Below, one piece after another: positions 53,065 through 62,062 of a DNA stretch of 64,000 nt. Made by a program: the position numbers and the translations under genes. The stretch's first letter is position 1. Each line of letters starts with the position of its first letter. Source of the DNA: Rhodobacterales bacterium (lineage in GTDB: Bacteria > Pseudomonadota > Alphaproteobacteria > Caulobacterales > Hyphomonadaceae); NCBI GenBank assembly GCA_014763715.1, contig JACXUV010000004.1, positions 62,001 to 126,000 of the forward strand, in the 5' to 3' direction. The notes below the pieces were generated by a model. That model was not told where the DNA came from. It did not search any database and saw only the letters and a list, made by a program, of their open reading frames with translations.

Positions 53065-54858
53065 ATGAAAGCAACAGATACGAGCAATCCCGACTATTTT
53101 CATAAGGTGGTCGATTGCCAATGGGCCTGCCCGGCACATACGCCGGTCCCGGCGTATATCCGACTTATTGCACAAGGGCGTTATGGAGACGCCTATCTTC
53201 TGAACAGGGACTCAAACGTATTCCCGGGCGTCTTGGGACGGGTCTGCGACCGGCCCTGCGAACCGGCCTGCCGCCGTACGCGCGTCGATGGAGAACCCGT
53301 GGCGATTTGCCGTCTGAAACGGGTCGCCGCCGATCACCGCGAGGACATCGCAGACCGCCTGCCCCAAAAGCCGGAACAAACGAATGGCAAGCGGATCGCC
53401 CTGATCGGTGCGGGCCCGGCAAGCTTTACAGTCGCAAACGATCTCGCACCGCTTGGTTATGAGTGCACAATCTTCGAAAAACTGCCCGAAGCTGGCGGCC
53501 TGATGCGCGCGAATATCCCGGCCTTCCGACTTCCGGAAAAAGTTCTGAATGAAGAACTGCAATACATCCTCGATATGGGGGTGGAGCTTAAGCTGAACTC
53601 ACCCGTGAGCAGCATGAAAACCCTTCTCGATGAGGGCTGGGATGCGGTCTTCGTGGGAACTGGCGCCCCCAAGGGGAAAGACCTGCATCTTCCGGGACGG
53701 GAAGATGCAGATGCAAACATCCACATCGGCATCGACTGGCTGGAATCAGTCGCTTTTGAGCATATCGACAAGATCGGCAAGAACGTCCTGATCATCGGTG
53801 TTGGGAATACGGCAATGGATTGCTGCCGCACATCACTTCGTCTTGGAGCGGAAAATGTGAAGGTCATGGCACGCAAGCCACGCAACTTCTTCAAGGCTTC
53901 CGAATGGGAACTGGAAGATGCGGAAGAAGAAAACATTCAGATTGTCGTGAACCATTCGCCAAAGGCTTTCGTCACCGAGAACGGCAAATTGGTCGGCATG
54001 ACGTTTGAGTTGATGGAATACGACATCGACGACAAAGGTGACATTACCGGCCAGCGCACAATTGGCGAAGAAACCCTGCCCTGTGACGATGTGATCCTCG
54101 CCATTGGCCAGGAAAACGCATTCCCCTGGATCGAGAAGGATGCCGGAATTGAGTTCGGTAAATGGGATGTTCCCATCGTCGATGACGAAACGTTTGAATC
54201 CACTCGCAAGGGGGTGTTCTTCGGGGGTGACGCCGCTTTTGGACCGAAAAACATTATTTGGGCAGTTGAGCATGGCCATCAGGCCGCCATCTCCATCCAC
54301 CGCTACTGTCAGGGCCGCGACTTGCACAATCGTGCCCCGCGAGAGGTGGAGTTACAGTCTGCCAAGATGGGTATGTTCGAGTGGCGTTATTCAAACGCTT
54401 ACACCGCAGCGGAACGCCGCGAGATGGAACATGTTGCGCTGGTAGACCGGTTCCAACGCCTGAACATTGAAGTCGAGCTTGGCTTCAACGCCGAACAGAT
54501 CGCTATCGAAGTGCAGCGTTGCCTGAACTGCGACGTTCAGACTGTCTTCGAAGCGCCGCTCTGTGAAGAGTGCGACGCTTGTATCGATGTCTGTCCGGTG
54601 GAATGCCTCAGCATTACGCCAGCCGCCGATAGCGAAGCAGAACTGCGCGCCTCACTGACACAACCGGAAGCTCCGGAAGACCAATCCCTTTACGTGTCCA
54701 ATCCCCTGCCACTGACCGGCCGGGTGATGATCAAGGATGAAAACATCTGCCTGCATTGCGGCCTTTGCGCTGAACGCTGCCCCACGTCTGCCTGGGACAT
54801 GAAGGAAGGCGTGATCAAGATTCCCCATGCGGATGACCAAATGGAGACCGTGGCATGA
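53065..54858 (+). CDS. GltD-like NAD(P)H-linked iron-sulfur flavoprotein
   Basis: A 597-residue oxidoreductase built like the small subunit of glutamate synthase. The N-terminal iron-sulfur domain has Cys18, Cys22, Cys61, Cys65, Cys69 and Cys82. The FAD motif is IALIGAGPASFTVANDLAPLG, the NAD(P) motif VLIIGVGNTAMDCCRTSLRLGA, and the FAD tail motif FFGGDAAFGPKNIIWAVEHGHQAA in outline. The C-terminus adds a ferredoxin-like module with cysteines in EECDACIDVCPVECLSI and ICLHCGLCAERCP, enough for about two [4Fe-4S] clusters. It overlaps the 2-oxoacid oxidoreductase alpha gene (ATGA), so it most likely moves electrons between that enzyme and NAD(P)H. Confidence 0.9.
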   Translation: MKATDTSNPDYFHKVVDCQWACPAHTPVPAYIRLIAQGRYGDAYLLNRDSNVFPGVLGRVCDRPCEPACRRTRVDGEPVAICRLKRVAADHREDIADRLPQKPEQTNGKRIALIGAGPASFTVANDLAPLGYECTIFEKLPEAGGLMRANIPAFRLPEKVLNEELQYILDMGVELKLNSPVSSMKTLLDEGWDAVFVGTGAPKGKDLHLPGREDADANIHIGIDWLESVAFEHIDKIGKNVLIIGVGNTAMDCCRTSLRLGAENVKVMARKPRNFFKASEWELEDAEEENIQIVVNHSPKAFVTENGKLVGMTFELMEYDIDDKGDITGQRTIGEETLPCDDVILAIGQENAFPWIEKDAGIEFGKWDVPIVDDETFESTRKGVFFGGDAAFGPKNIIWAVEHGHQAAISIHRYCQGRDLHNRAPREVELQSAKMGMFEWRYSNAYTAAERREMEHVALVDRFQRLNIEVELGFNAEQIAIEVQRCLNCDVQTVFEAPLCEECDACIDVCPVECLSITPAADSEAELRASLTQPEAPEDQSLYVSNPLPLTGRVMIKDENICLHCGLCAERCPTSAWDMKEGVIKIPHADDQMETVA

Positions 54859-56666
54859 ACGGACCCGGCATAAATGATTTCACCCTGCGCGTTGCCACGG
54901 TGAACGGTACCGGCTCGGCCAGCGCAAACGGCCTGCTCATGAAGACGATCTTCCGCATGGGCGTGCCGGTGGTCGGCAAAAATATTTTCCCGTCAAATAT
55001 TCAGGGCCTGCCAACCTGGTATGAAATCCGTGTAACGGGAGACGGCTATGCCGGGCGTGATGGCGAAATTCACTTCATCATTGCGATGAACCCAGAAACC
55101 TACGCATCCGATCTTGCCGACCTCGCCCCTGGCGGCGTGCTGCTGTACGATTCCACATGGCCCCGTCCGCAGCTTCTCTCCCGTCCAGACGTGACCGTTC
55201 TGGGCGCACCACTCTCAGCTATGTGCAATGAGGCGTTCAAAGCCGCGCGCTCACGTATCCTGATGAAGAACATGGCTTATGTAGGCGTGGCCGCCGCCTT
55301 GTTCGACTTGGACCTCAACGTGATCGAGCAGCTGGTGACGGAGATGTTTGCTGGCAAGGAAAAGCTCATTCCACTGAACATGCAGGCTGTTGCACTTGGG
55401 CACGATTATGCGAAGCAGAATTTCGAATGCCCGCTCGACTTCCGCGTCAGCCCCTTGGATAAAACCAGGGGCAAAGTGATGATCGACGGCAATACGGCCG
55501 CCGGCATCGGCGCTGTTTTCGGTGGCGCCACATTCGGAGCGTGGTATCCGATCACACCCTCCACCTCTCTGATGGATGCCTTCCAGAAATATTGCGAGGA
55601 ACTCCGCGTCGATCCGGAGACCGGACAGAACAATTTCTGTATCCTGCAAGCCGAGGATGAGCTTGCTGCAGCGGGCCTGACTATCGGCGCAGCCTGGGCA
55701 GGTGCCCGCGGCTTCACGCCGACATCCGGCCCCGGCGTTTCGCTCATGAGCGAGTTCATCGGTTTTGCCTACTACACCGAAGTACCGCTTGTGATCTGCG
55801 ATATCCAACGGGTCGGCCCTTCGACCGGCATGCCGACGCGGACGCAGCAATGCGACATCCAGCTCTGCGCCTATGCATCCCATGGCGACACGCGCCACCT
55901 GGTTCTGTTCCCGTCCCATCCGGGGGAATGTTTCGAATTTTCCGCCAAGGCACTCGATCTTGCAGAGCGCTTCCAGACGCCGGTCTTCTTCCTGTCCGAT
56001 ATCGACATCGGTATGAATGACTGGATGGTCGATGAGCTGACTTGGCCAGAAGACTATGTACCAGACCGCGGCAAGGTTCTGGATGCGACGCAACTTGAAG
56101 AGATTGACGCCTTCTACCGCTATCTCGATGTAGACGGTGACACGATCCCGTACCGCACCCTGCCCGGCACGCATCCGAAAGGCGCATATTTCCTTCGTGG
56201 ATCCGGTCACACGAAACTCGGCCGGTACACGGAGAAAGGCGATGAATACAAGGAAGTTGTCGATCGCCTATATCAGAAATGGAAGCGAGCCGCCGCGTTC
56301 ATGCCATCGCCTGTCCTGAAGAGCGCAAACCGCCCGGCCCGTTACGGCATGATTGCAGTTGGCAGCTCCGATGCCGCAGTCACTGAAGCACGTGACCGCC
56401 TTGAGGCAGCAGGCATCCCTGTTGATTATCTACGGGTGCGCGGCTTCCCTTTCAATGAAGAGGTCGACGCCTTCATCGACAATTATGAGGAAGTTTTCGT
56501 CATCGAACAGAACCGTGATGCACAACTCCTGAACCTTCTGATCACGGAAACCAGTGCTGCCAAAGAGAAGCTGGTTCCCGTACTCCACTATTCCGGCGAA
56601 CCACTAAATTACCGCTTCGTCTATGAAGCCGTGGAAACCGCCCTGAAAGTGAGGAAGATTGCATGA
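54855..56666 (+). CDS. 2-oxoacid:acceptor oxidoreductase subunit alpha (gamma-alpha fusion)
   Basis: This 603-residue subunit belongs to the pyruvate/2-oxoglutarate:ferredoxin oxidoreductase family, which oxidatively decarboxylates a 2-oxoacid to acyl-CoA. The first 180 residues are the gamma domain (TVNGTGSASANGLLMKTIFRMG, WYEIRVTGDGYAGRDGEIHF in outline). The alpha pyrimidine-binding domain starts at GNTAAGIGAVFGGATFGAWYPITPSTSL, with the PGVSLMSEFIGFAYYTEVP and QRVGPSTGMPTRTQQCD segments. The C-terminal domain II (PARYGMIAVGSSDAAVTEARD) resembles KorA. The substrate is not known. It overlaps both neighbours by four bases. Confidence 0.93.
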   Translation: MNGPGINDFTLRVATVNGTGSASANGLLMKTIFRMGVPVVGKNIFPSNIQGLPTWYEIRVTGDGYAGRDGEIHFIIAMNPETYASDLADLAPGGVLLYDSTWPRPQLLSRPDVTVLGAPLSAMCNEAFKAARSRILMKNMAYVGVAAALFDLDLNVIEQLVTEMFAGKEKLIPLNMQAVALGHDYAKQNFECPLDFRVSPLDKTRGKVMIDGNTAAGIGAVFGGATFGAWYPITPSTSLMDAFQKYCEELRVDPETGQNNFCILQAEDELAAAGLTIGAAWAGARGFTPTSGPGVSLMSEFIGFAYYTEVPLVICDIQRVGPSTGMPTRTQQCDIQLCAYASHGDTRHLVLFPSHPGECFEFSAKALDLAERFQTPVFFLSDIDIGMNDWMVDELTWPEDYVPDRGKVLDATQLEEIDAFYRYLDVDGDTIPYRTLPGTHPKGAYFLRGSGHTKLGRYTEKGDEYKEVVDRLYQKWKRAAAFMPSPVLKSANRPARYGMIAVGSSDAAVTEARDRLEAAGIPVDYLRVRGFPFNEEVDAFIDNYEEVFVIEQNRDAQLLNLLITETSAAKEKLVPVLHYSGEPLNYRFVYEAVETALKVRKIA

Positions 56667-57718
56667 CCTCCTTCGTCAAACCCAAGATTCACAGACTGAA
56701 CGAGCCGACGAATGCACTTGGTAAGTCCCGTGCAGATTATGATGGCGCGATGTCGACCTTATGTGCCGGTTGCGGCCATGACAGCGTGACAGCCGCACTT
56801 GCGCGCGCCTTCTACGAACTCTCGAGTGACCCAAAGGATGTTGTGAAAGTTTCCGGCATTGGCTGCTCTTCGAAAACGACCACCTATTTCCTCAAAGATG
56901 CCCATGGCGCCAATACAGTGCATGGCCGCATGCCCTCCTTTGCGACAGGTGCGGCAGCTGTAAACAAACATCTGACCTATGTCGGCGTGTCAGGTGACGG
57001 CGATAGCCTGTCCATTGGACTGGGACAGATGGCACACGCCATCCGCAGGAATGTCGATATGATCTACATGCTGGAAAACAATGGCGTGTACGGACTTACA
57101 AAGGGACAATTCTCTGCCTCCAGCGATATTGGCTCCAAGGCGAAGAAAGGCGCAACGAACATGTTGCCACCTATCGACCCGGCCATCATGGCCCTGTCCA
57201 TCGGCGCCACTTTCGTCGCCCGCAGTTTCTCAGGCGACAAGAAACAACTCGTCTCGTTGATCAAGGCCGGCATCGCGCATCGCGGTTTTGCCCTGATTGA
57301 TGTCATCTCCCCTTGCGTGAGTTTCAACGATCACAAGGGCTCCACCAAGTCTTACGCTCATACTTACCAATACTATCACAAAGCCGTACACGCTGATTAC
57401 GTCCCGCCAAGCGAGGAAATCACCGCCGCCTATGAGGAAGGTGAGTCCATGCCGGTCGAACTGCACGATGGGGGGACAATCCTGTTGCGCAAGCTGGATG
57501 CAGACTACGACCCGACGGATCGAACGGCTGCTATGGCAAAGCTCATGGAGAGCCAGCAAACGCAGGAAATCCTGACCGGCTTGCTTTACATCGACGAATC
57601 CCGTCCCGCGATGGCAGAGCACAAGAAATTGCCGGACACACCGCTCCACTCCATACCCTATGAGACGCTAAATCCGGGCGCTGAAGCTCTGCGCAGAATT
57701 CAGGAAGAGTTCCGCTAA
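56663..57718 (+). CDS. 2-oxoacid:ferredoxin oxidoreductase subunit beta
   Basis: The thiamine-diphosphate-binding subunit, 351 residues, partner of the alpha gene it overlaps. The ligands of the catalytic [4Fe-4S] cluster are all visible: Cys34 and Cys37 in STLCAGCGH, Cys68 in GIGCSSK, and the cysteine of ISPCVSFND. The TPP motif GVSGDGDSLSIG and the downstream ENNGVYGLTKGQFS complete the fold. The subunit has no extra ferredoxin domain, consistent with electrons leaving through the iron-sulfur flavoprotein of the same operon. It closes the operon that starts with the acyl-CoA dehydrogenase. Confidence 0.94.
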   Translation: MTSFVKPKIHRLNEPTNALGKSRADYDGAMSTLCAGCGHDSVTAALARAFYELSSDPKDVVKVSGIGCSSKTTTYFLKDAHGANTVHGRMPSFATGAAAVNKHLTYVGVSGDGDSLSIGLGQMAHAIRRNVDMIYMLENNGVYGLTKGQFSASSDIGSKAKKGATNMLPPIDPAIMALSIGATFVARSFSGDKKQLVSLIKAGIAHRGFALIDVISPCVSFNDHKGSTKSYAHTYQYYHKAVHADYVPPSEEITAAYEEGESMPVELHDGGTILLRKLDADYDPTDRTAAMAKLMESQQTQEILTGLLYIDESRPAMAEHKKLPDTPLHSIPYETLNPGAEALRRIQEEFR

Positions 57719-57797
57719 CCCCTCAAACCAAGACTGGCCTGACGCGTGCCACCTGCTAGACTGAACAGGCCTGTAGTGTTCGTGGTGGGAGAGTGAC

Positions 57798-59315
57798 GTG
57801 CAGAAACTTCAGTTTCTACGGCAGTTTACCGGATTGTGCCTGTTCGCACTCTCCATTTCCCTCGGGACAACGTACGCTCAGCAGATCGAGCCCACAGACG
57901 ACGATCCCAGCTGGCCGCGCACTGACTTCACAATTTCGGACGATGCTGCGGGAACCAAAGGCTTCAACACACAACCCGCGCGCAAGGAAGACTGGCCGTT
58001 CTTTGCTGCCCTGCGTGGCACTCGAGAGGGCCTGGTTACATATGACTGCGGTGGGTCAGCCATTTCGAGTGAATGGATTCTGACTGCTGCACATTGCGTG
58101 GAAGGCGCCCTCAAAGGCTCCAGTACGGACATTTGGGAGCGCCCAGGCTCAGGCAAGCTACAGATCGTACTAGGCCAGAAAGACCTGAAAGCCGTCACGC
58201 CTGAGAATGTTTTTAATGCAACAGATGTGCGGATCGCCCCCACCTTTTCACGGGGGGGCGACAACAAGGTCCCTGTAAATGATATTGCCCTGATCAGGCT
58301 GGACCGTCCCTGGACTGGTCCCACTGTCCGACTGTCTGCCAGCGATGCTTCCGACGTCGACCGTTTTTTCGGGCCCGCTTATTTTGCGGGATTTGGCAAA
58401 ACCGACATGCGCCAGAAAGAACCTGAGCGTTTCATTTCCGTTGAGGGCCCCTTCTCGGCGTATACAGATATCCTTGGCAATGCCATGATCCCGACACGCA
58501 GCCCGGAAGCCTGCTCAACTGATTATCAGGTTGAAGCTTATGACAGTGTAAACATGATCTGCGCCGGATATGACACAGGCATCATCGACTCCTGCCAAGG
58601 CGACAGTGGTGGGCCGCTTATTGCCAGAGACTTTGCAGGCCGCGTTTATCAGATCGGTATCGTCAGTTTCGGCGAAAGCTGTGGGATGCGGGGGAGACCT
58701 GCCGTCTACACACGCATATCCGGCTTCAAGGACTTTGTTCTCTCCGTTGTGCCCGACGCCGCTTTTATCGACGCGAAACCGGAAAAAACTGTATTCCTGA
58801 CGAAAGCCGGACTGGAAAACCTTATCCGCACACTCCAGCCCGCCGCAGGAAAAGTTGGAGTCCGCATCAATGATGGCGCAACGTCTTTTCACTCTGGTGA
58901 AAAGGTTCGCATCTTTGTCGATCCTTCAATCAAAGGACGTCTTTGGGTTTTTGATCTTGATCCGTCAGGCGCTGTGACGTGCCTGTTCCCTTGCAATGCA
59001 AGCGAAGTAGACGAAGCCTTGGTCGAGCCACATCAGTCGGTGGTGCTTCCCCCCGGCGGCATCTCCATCAGCGTCTCTCCTCCCACGGTGCCGGGTAACA
59101 GCACGCTGGCTGCCTTCGTCTTACCAGAACGCATGGCGCTGATTGGCGATACGCTTCCGGAACTCAGCCGCACGAAAGGCCCAATCCGCTCCGTCTGGCA
59201 GTCCTATTCCGACATCCTTGTTTTCGAAGTTCAGGATGCGATGTCCGATACAGCGCAATCAGACCCGTACGCCAATACCGGCATGGGGCTGCTCACCTAT
59301 AGCGTCAGCGAGTAA
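57798..59315 (+). CDS. Secreted trypsin-like serine protease with DUF4384-like C-terminus
   Basis: A 505-residue exported protease. The signal peptide ends near TYAQ (residues 1 to about 28). The S1 domain carries His99 (LTAAHC), Asp162 (NDIALIRL) and Ser270 (CQGDSGGPL), with Asp264 six residues before the serine, the mark of cleavage after Lys or Arg. The usual activation sequence before the domain is replaced by KGFNTQPARKEDWPFF. Residues from about 330 form a second domain, HSGEKVRIFVDPSIKGRLWVFDLDPSG in outline, which resembles DUF4384. The start is GTG with GGGAGAG upstream. A paralogue follows 9 bases downstream. Confidence 0.88.
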   Translation: MQKLQFLRQFTGLCLFALSISLGTTYAQQIEPTDDDPSWPRTDFTISDDAAGTKGFNTQPARKEDWPFFAALRGTREGLVTYDCGGSAISSEWILTAAHCVEGALKGSSTDIWERPGSGKLQIVLGQKDLKAVTPENVFNATDVRIAPTFSRGGDNKVPVNDIALIRLDRPWTGPTVRLSASDASDVDRFFGPAYFAGFGKTDMRQKEPERFISVEGPFSAYTDILGNAMIPTRSPEACSTDYQVEAYDSVNMICAGYDTGIIDSCQGDSGGPLIARDFAGRVYQIGIVSFGESCGMRGRPAVYTRISGFKDFVLSVVPDAAFIDAKPEKTVFLTKAGLENLIRTLQPAAGKVGVRINDGATSFHSGEKVRIFVDPSIKGRLWVFDLDPSGAVTCLFPCNASEVDEALVEPHQSVVLPPGGISISVSPPTVPGNSTLAAFVLPERMALIGDTLPELSRTKGPIRSVWQSYSDILVFEVQDAMSDTAQSDPYANTGMGLLTYSVSE

Positions 59316-59324
59316 AGCCTCTTC

Positions 59325-60827
59325 ATGTTCAGACTGTTGCGCCAGATACTGATCGCCACCTGCGTGCTGGCAGTTTCAACAGGCTGCCAAACGACTGCAC
59401 GCGACACACCAAGCGAAGCGCAGCTTTCCTGGACACCGACACTTGATGCCGATGCCCGCGCGTCTGATCGCATCGTCAAGGGCGACCGGTCCACCCTCGC
59501 GCAGTGGCCCTACATCGCTGTTTTCAGACACGAAACACGGACCGGACGGCTGCAATATTTTTGTGGCGGAACGTTTGTTGCCCGGCGCTGGGTGCTGACC
59601 GCGGCCCATTGTTTTGAAGGGGAATCCCGCCGGGTGGACGATCGCTGGGAGTGGCGGCCACGCGCGACACTGGAAGTCGTTGGAGGCACGGACGACCTCG
59701 GATCAGGCGACGAAACCGTGTTTGAAGTCGACTCTGTCATGATCCATCCGGACTATAAGGCGACTATGGAAGTATCACCCGGTGTCTGGGAGGGATCAGA
59801 AAATGACCTCGCCCTCGTCCGTATTGGCCGCACCTGGACCGGTCAGTTGGCCCGGCTCTCGTCTGGCGGGGAGGCTGACAGCGACGCCAATGGCGCTCGC
59901 GCCTTTGTGGCCGGCTTCGGCAAACAGGCAGATTCCGGCGCTGATGCGAGACTGGAAACATTCCGGATTGGCGACACGGACCGGTCCGCTCAGGCAGGTT
60001 CGCGTTACCTCTATCACGCCATGCTTCCGATGAAGCCCCCTGAGGTCTGCGGTATGCAATATGCGGACCTGGCCTATGACGGCAGCACGCAGATTTGCGC
60101 CGGCCGGAAATTCGGCGGTGTCGATAGCTGCCAGGGTGACAGTGGCGGGCCTCTGGTCGCGTTGGATGCGCAGGAACGCACATACCAGGTCGGTATTGTC
60201 AGCTATGGCTTCGAATGCGCTGCAGAGAAATCGGAGGGCGTGTATACGCGCATCTCCCCCTATCGCGACTGGATTGAAACCACGGCTCGCGGCGCCATGT
60301 TTGTCGACGCTCAACCCGAGCAGGTCTTCGTGGCAACAGCCGAAACCATGGAAGCCATGGCCAGAGTCCTGCAGCCGACAAGCAGCCGCATAGAGATGAA
60401 TGTGAAACAGGAAGGTGAGGCCCCTGACACCGCCCTGAAAATTACCATCACGCCGAAAATTGATGGCCGCCTGATCGTCTTCGAACTGGAGAATTCAGGC
60501 CGCATCAACACCTACTTCCCCAATGATCGCACCCCGGAAGGTGCAGCCATCGTCACAGCCGGACAAACCGTCACCCTGCCGGAAGTGCCCTGGATGATCA
60601 TTCCCCCAGCAGAAGGCGGAGCGACCGTCTACGCTTTTGTCATTCCTGAAAGTGTCGCTTTCGCAGGAGACCTCCTGCCCACACCAGCCCGGATGCGCAC
60701 TTTGGCAGAGGAAGAACAGCCCGAACGTGAGCCTGTCGACTTTGCGACCCGCATGCTGACAGAAGTTGCCAATCGCTCCAGCGAAGGCGGGTTGTCAGAC
60801 TGGGCCGCAGCAACCGTGTCCTACTGA
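59325..60827 (+). CDS. Trypsin-like serine protease lipoprotein, paralogue of the upstream gene
   Basis: The 500-residue paralogue has the same two-part design. The N-terminus ends in a lipobox (VSTGCQTT), so it is probably a lipoprotein, unlike its soluble neighbour. The S1 domain begins at a classic activation site (DRIVKGD, cleavage between R and I) and has His95 (LTAAHC), Asp161 (NDLALVRI) and Ser273 (CQGDSGGPL). Asp267 sets Lys/Arg specificity. The C-terminal domain (LKITITPKIDGRLIVFELENSGRINTYFPNDR in outline) is again DUF4384-like. The two genes look like a tandem duplication with divided location. The stop overlaps the convergent lipoprotein gene by seven bases. Confidence 0.88.
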   Translation: MFRLLRQILIATCVLAVSTGCQTTARDTPSEAQLSWTPTLDADARASDRIVKGDRSTLAQWPYIAVFRHETRTGRLQYFCGGTFVARRWVLTAAHCFEGESRRVDDRWEWRPRATLEVVGGTDDLGSGDETVFEVDSVMIHPDYKATMEVSPGVWEGSENDLALVRIGRTWTGQLARLSSGGEADSDANGARAFVAGFGKQADSGADARLETFRIGDTDRSAQAGSRYLYHAMLPMKPPEVCGMQYADLAYDGSTQICAGRKFGGVDSCQGDSGGPLVALDAQERTYQVGIVSYGFECAAEKSEGVYTRISPYRDWIETTARGAMFVDAQPEQVFVATAETMEAMARVLQPTSSRIEMNVKQEGEAPDTALKITITPKIDGRLIVFELENSGRINTYFPNDRTPEGAAIVTAGQTVTLPEVPWMIIPPAEGGATVYAFVIPESVAFAGDLLPTPARMRTLAEEEQPEREPVDFATRMLTEVANRSSEGGLSDWAAATVSY

Positions 60828-62062
60828 TTTTCACCTAGTTCTGCAGCAAGCAGCGCTTCAAGGCGCAGGTCCGCCTCATCCAGAAGTGCATTCGCCGCAT
60901 CGATTTCGTCATCCGGCTTTGGCCCACGCCAGCCGAACTGATGGTCAATATCGAACAATGCGTCTTCCACATCATCACGCGCAGCGATGAGATCGTCGGA
61001 AGTCGTGTCAGCATCTGCAAGGGTACGCCGCAGATCCAGCACAGCCCGCCGCAAGGCACGCTCAAGACTGCGCTGCGCGATGAGGGCATCGGCGCGCTCT
61101 TCCTCCTCGTCGCGACGCGTTCCTTCCTTGTCGATCTGCTTGCGCAGCTCTTCTTCTGCGGCGCTCTGAACTGCGCTGGAACGCAGCAACGAGCCCACGT
61201 CAGACAACAAGGGATCGCCGCGCTTCAGTTCGAGGACATCCACAAACAGGTTGAAGATCCCCGCATCCCGGTCAATGCCTGAGAAGTCGAGCGGCATCCA
61301 GCCGGTCTCCAACCCCTTTGCCGCTGGTCCCGAAATATACTCCCCGCGCTGCAATGCCGGAAATTTGAACACCCCGCGCGCAAAGCCGGAAGCATCATGG
61401 AATTCGACTGCTCCATCCGGCGTGAACTGGACATAGGTGCGCGGCTCTGGCCGCTCAAAGTCCAGGACAAGCAGGTAATCCCGGGAATCATACCGTGCCT
61501 GACGTTCGAAATCGTTGGCGACAACCTTCAACAACTCACCCGTAAAATAACCGGAGCGTTCCTCATCGGGCTTCAGCCTGATCTCTGCATAGAAAGAGGG
61601 GCGCGAAACGAGTCCCAGACGAGTCCAGTCCGTCGTGAATTCCTGCGGCGCGTTTCCAAAGGATGGACCGGACGGATCGAAGCCCTCGCGGACGACGTGG
61701 ACACAACCGGTATTGCGATTGAACTCCATCATGTCGGGACTGGTAAACAGTTTCCCGCTAACAACCCCCGTACTCCGATCGATCTTGGGAGCCCCCATCT
61801 GCTGAAGCCAGGCGCCAACAGAATCAAACATCAACATGCCGGCCTGCAGCGCCAGTTCCTGACCGAACCCAAGGGTCCTGTCGCCTGGACCGCGGGTTTC
61901 CTCGGGAAGGCAGCTGTCATCCAGGAAGATCCGGAGATCGGAACCCATACCATCTGAAACCACTGTCGGCCGGGTGTTGATGCTTCTCGACAGACACCCC
62001 GTCAGCGCGGTGCACGCGCTGATCAGTGCAGTGAACACCAGTATGCTGCGTCTCTTATTCAC
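60821..62062 (-). CDS. Hypothetical lipoprotein with C-terminal coiled coil
   Basis: I do not recognise the family. The 413-residue protein has a lipoprotein signal (LISACTALTGCLSRS, lipobox LTGC). The mature part begins with a large folded region that contains CLPEETRGPGDRTLGFGQEL and LLVLDFERPEPRTYVQFTPDGAVEF in outline. From about residue 290 it turns into a highly charged coiled coil (EEELRKQIDKEGTRRDEEEERADALIAQRSLERALRR). It ends convergent with and overlapping the second protease. Shared location in the envelope and the tight layout suggest, but do not show, a link with the proteases. Confidence 0.82.
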   Translation of the reverse strand: MNKRRSILVFTALISACTALTGCLSRSINTRPTVVSDGMGSDLRIFLDDSCLPEETRGPGDRTLGFGQELALQAGMLMFDSVGAWLQQMGAPKIDRSTGVVSGKLFTSPDMMEFNRNTGCVHVVREGFDPSGPSFGNAPQEFTTDWTRLGLVSRPSFYAEIRLKPDEERSGYFTGELLKVVANDFERQARYDSRDYLLVLDFERPEPRTYVQFTPDGAVEFHDASGFARGVFKFPALQRGEYISGPAAKGLETGWMPLDFSGIDRDAGIFNLFVDVLELKRGDPLLSDVGSLLRSSAVQSAAEEELRKQIDKEGTRRDEEEERADALIAQRSLERALRRAVLDLRRTLADADTTSDDLIAARDDVEDALFDIDHQFGWRGPKPDDEIDAANALLDEADLRLEALLAAELGENQ

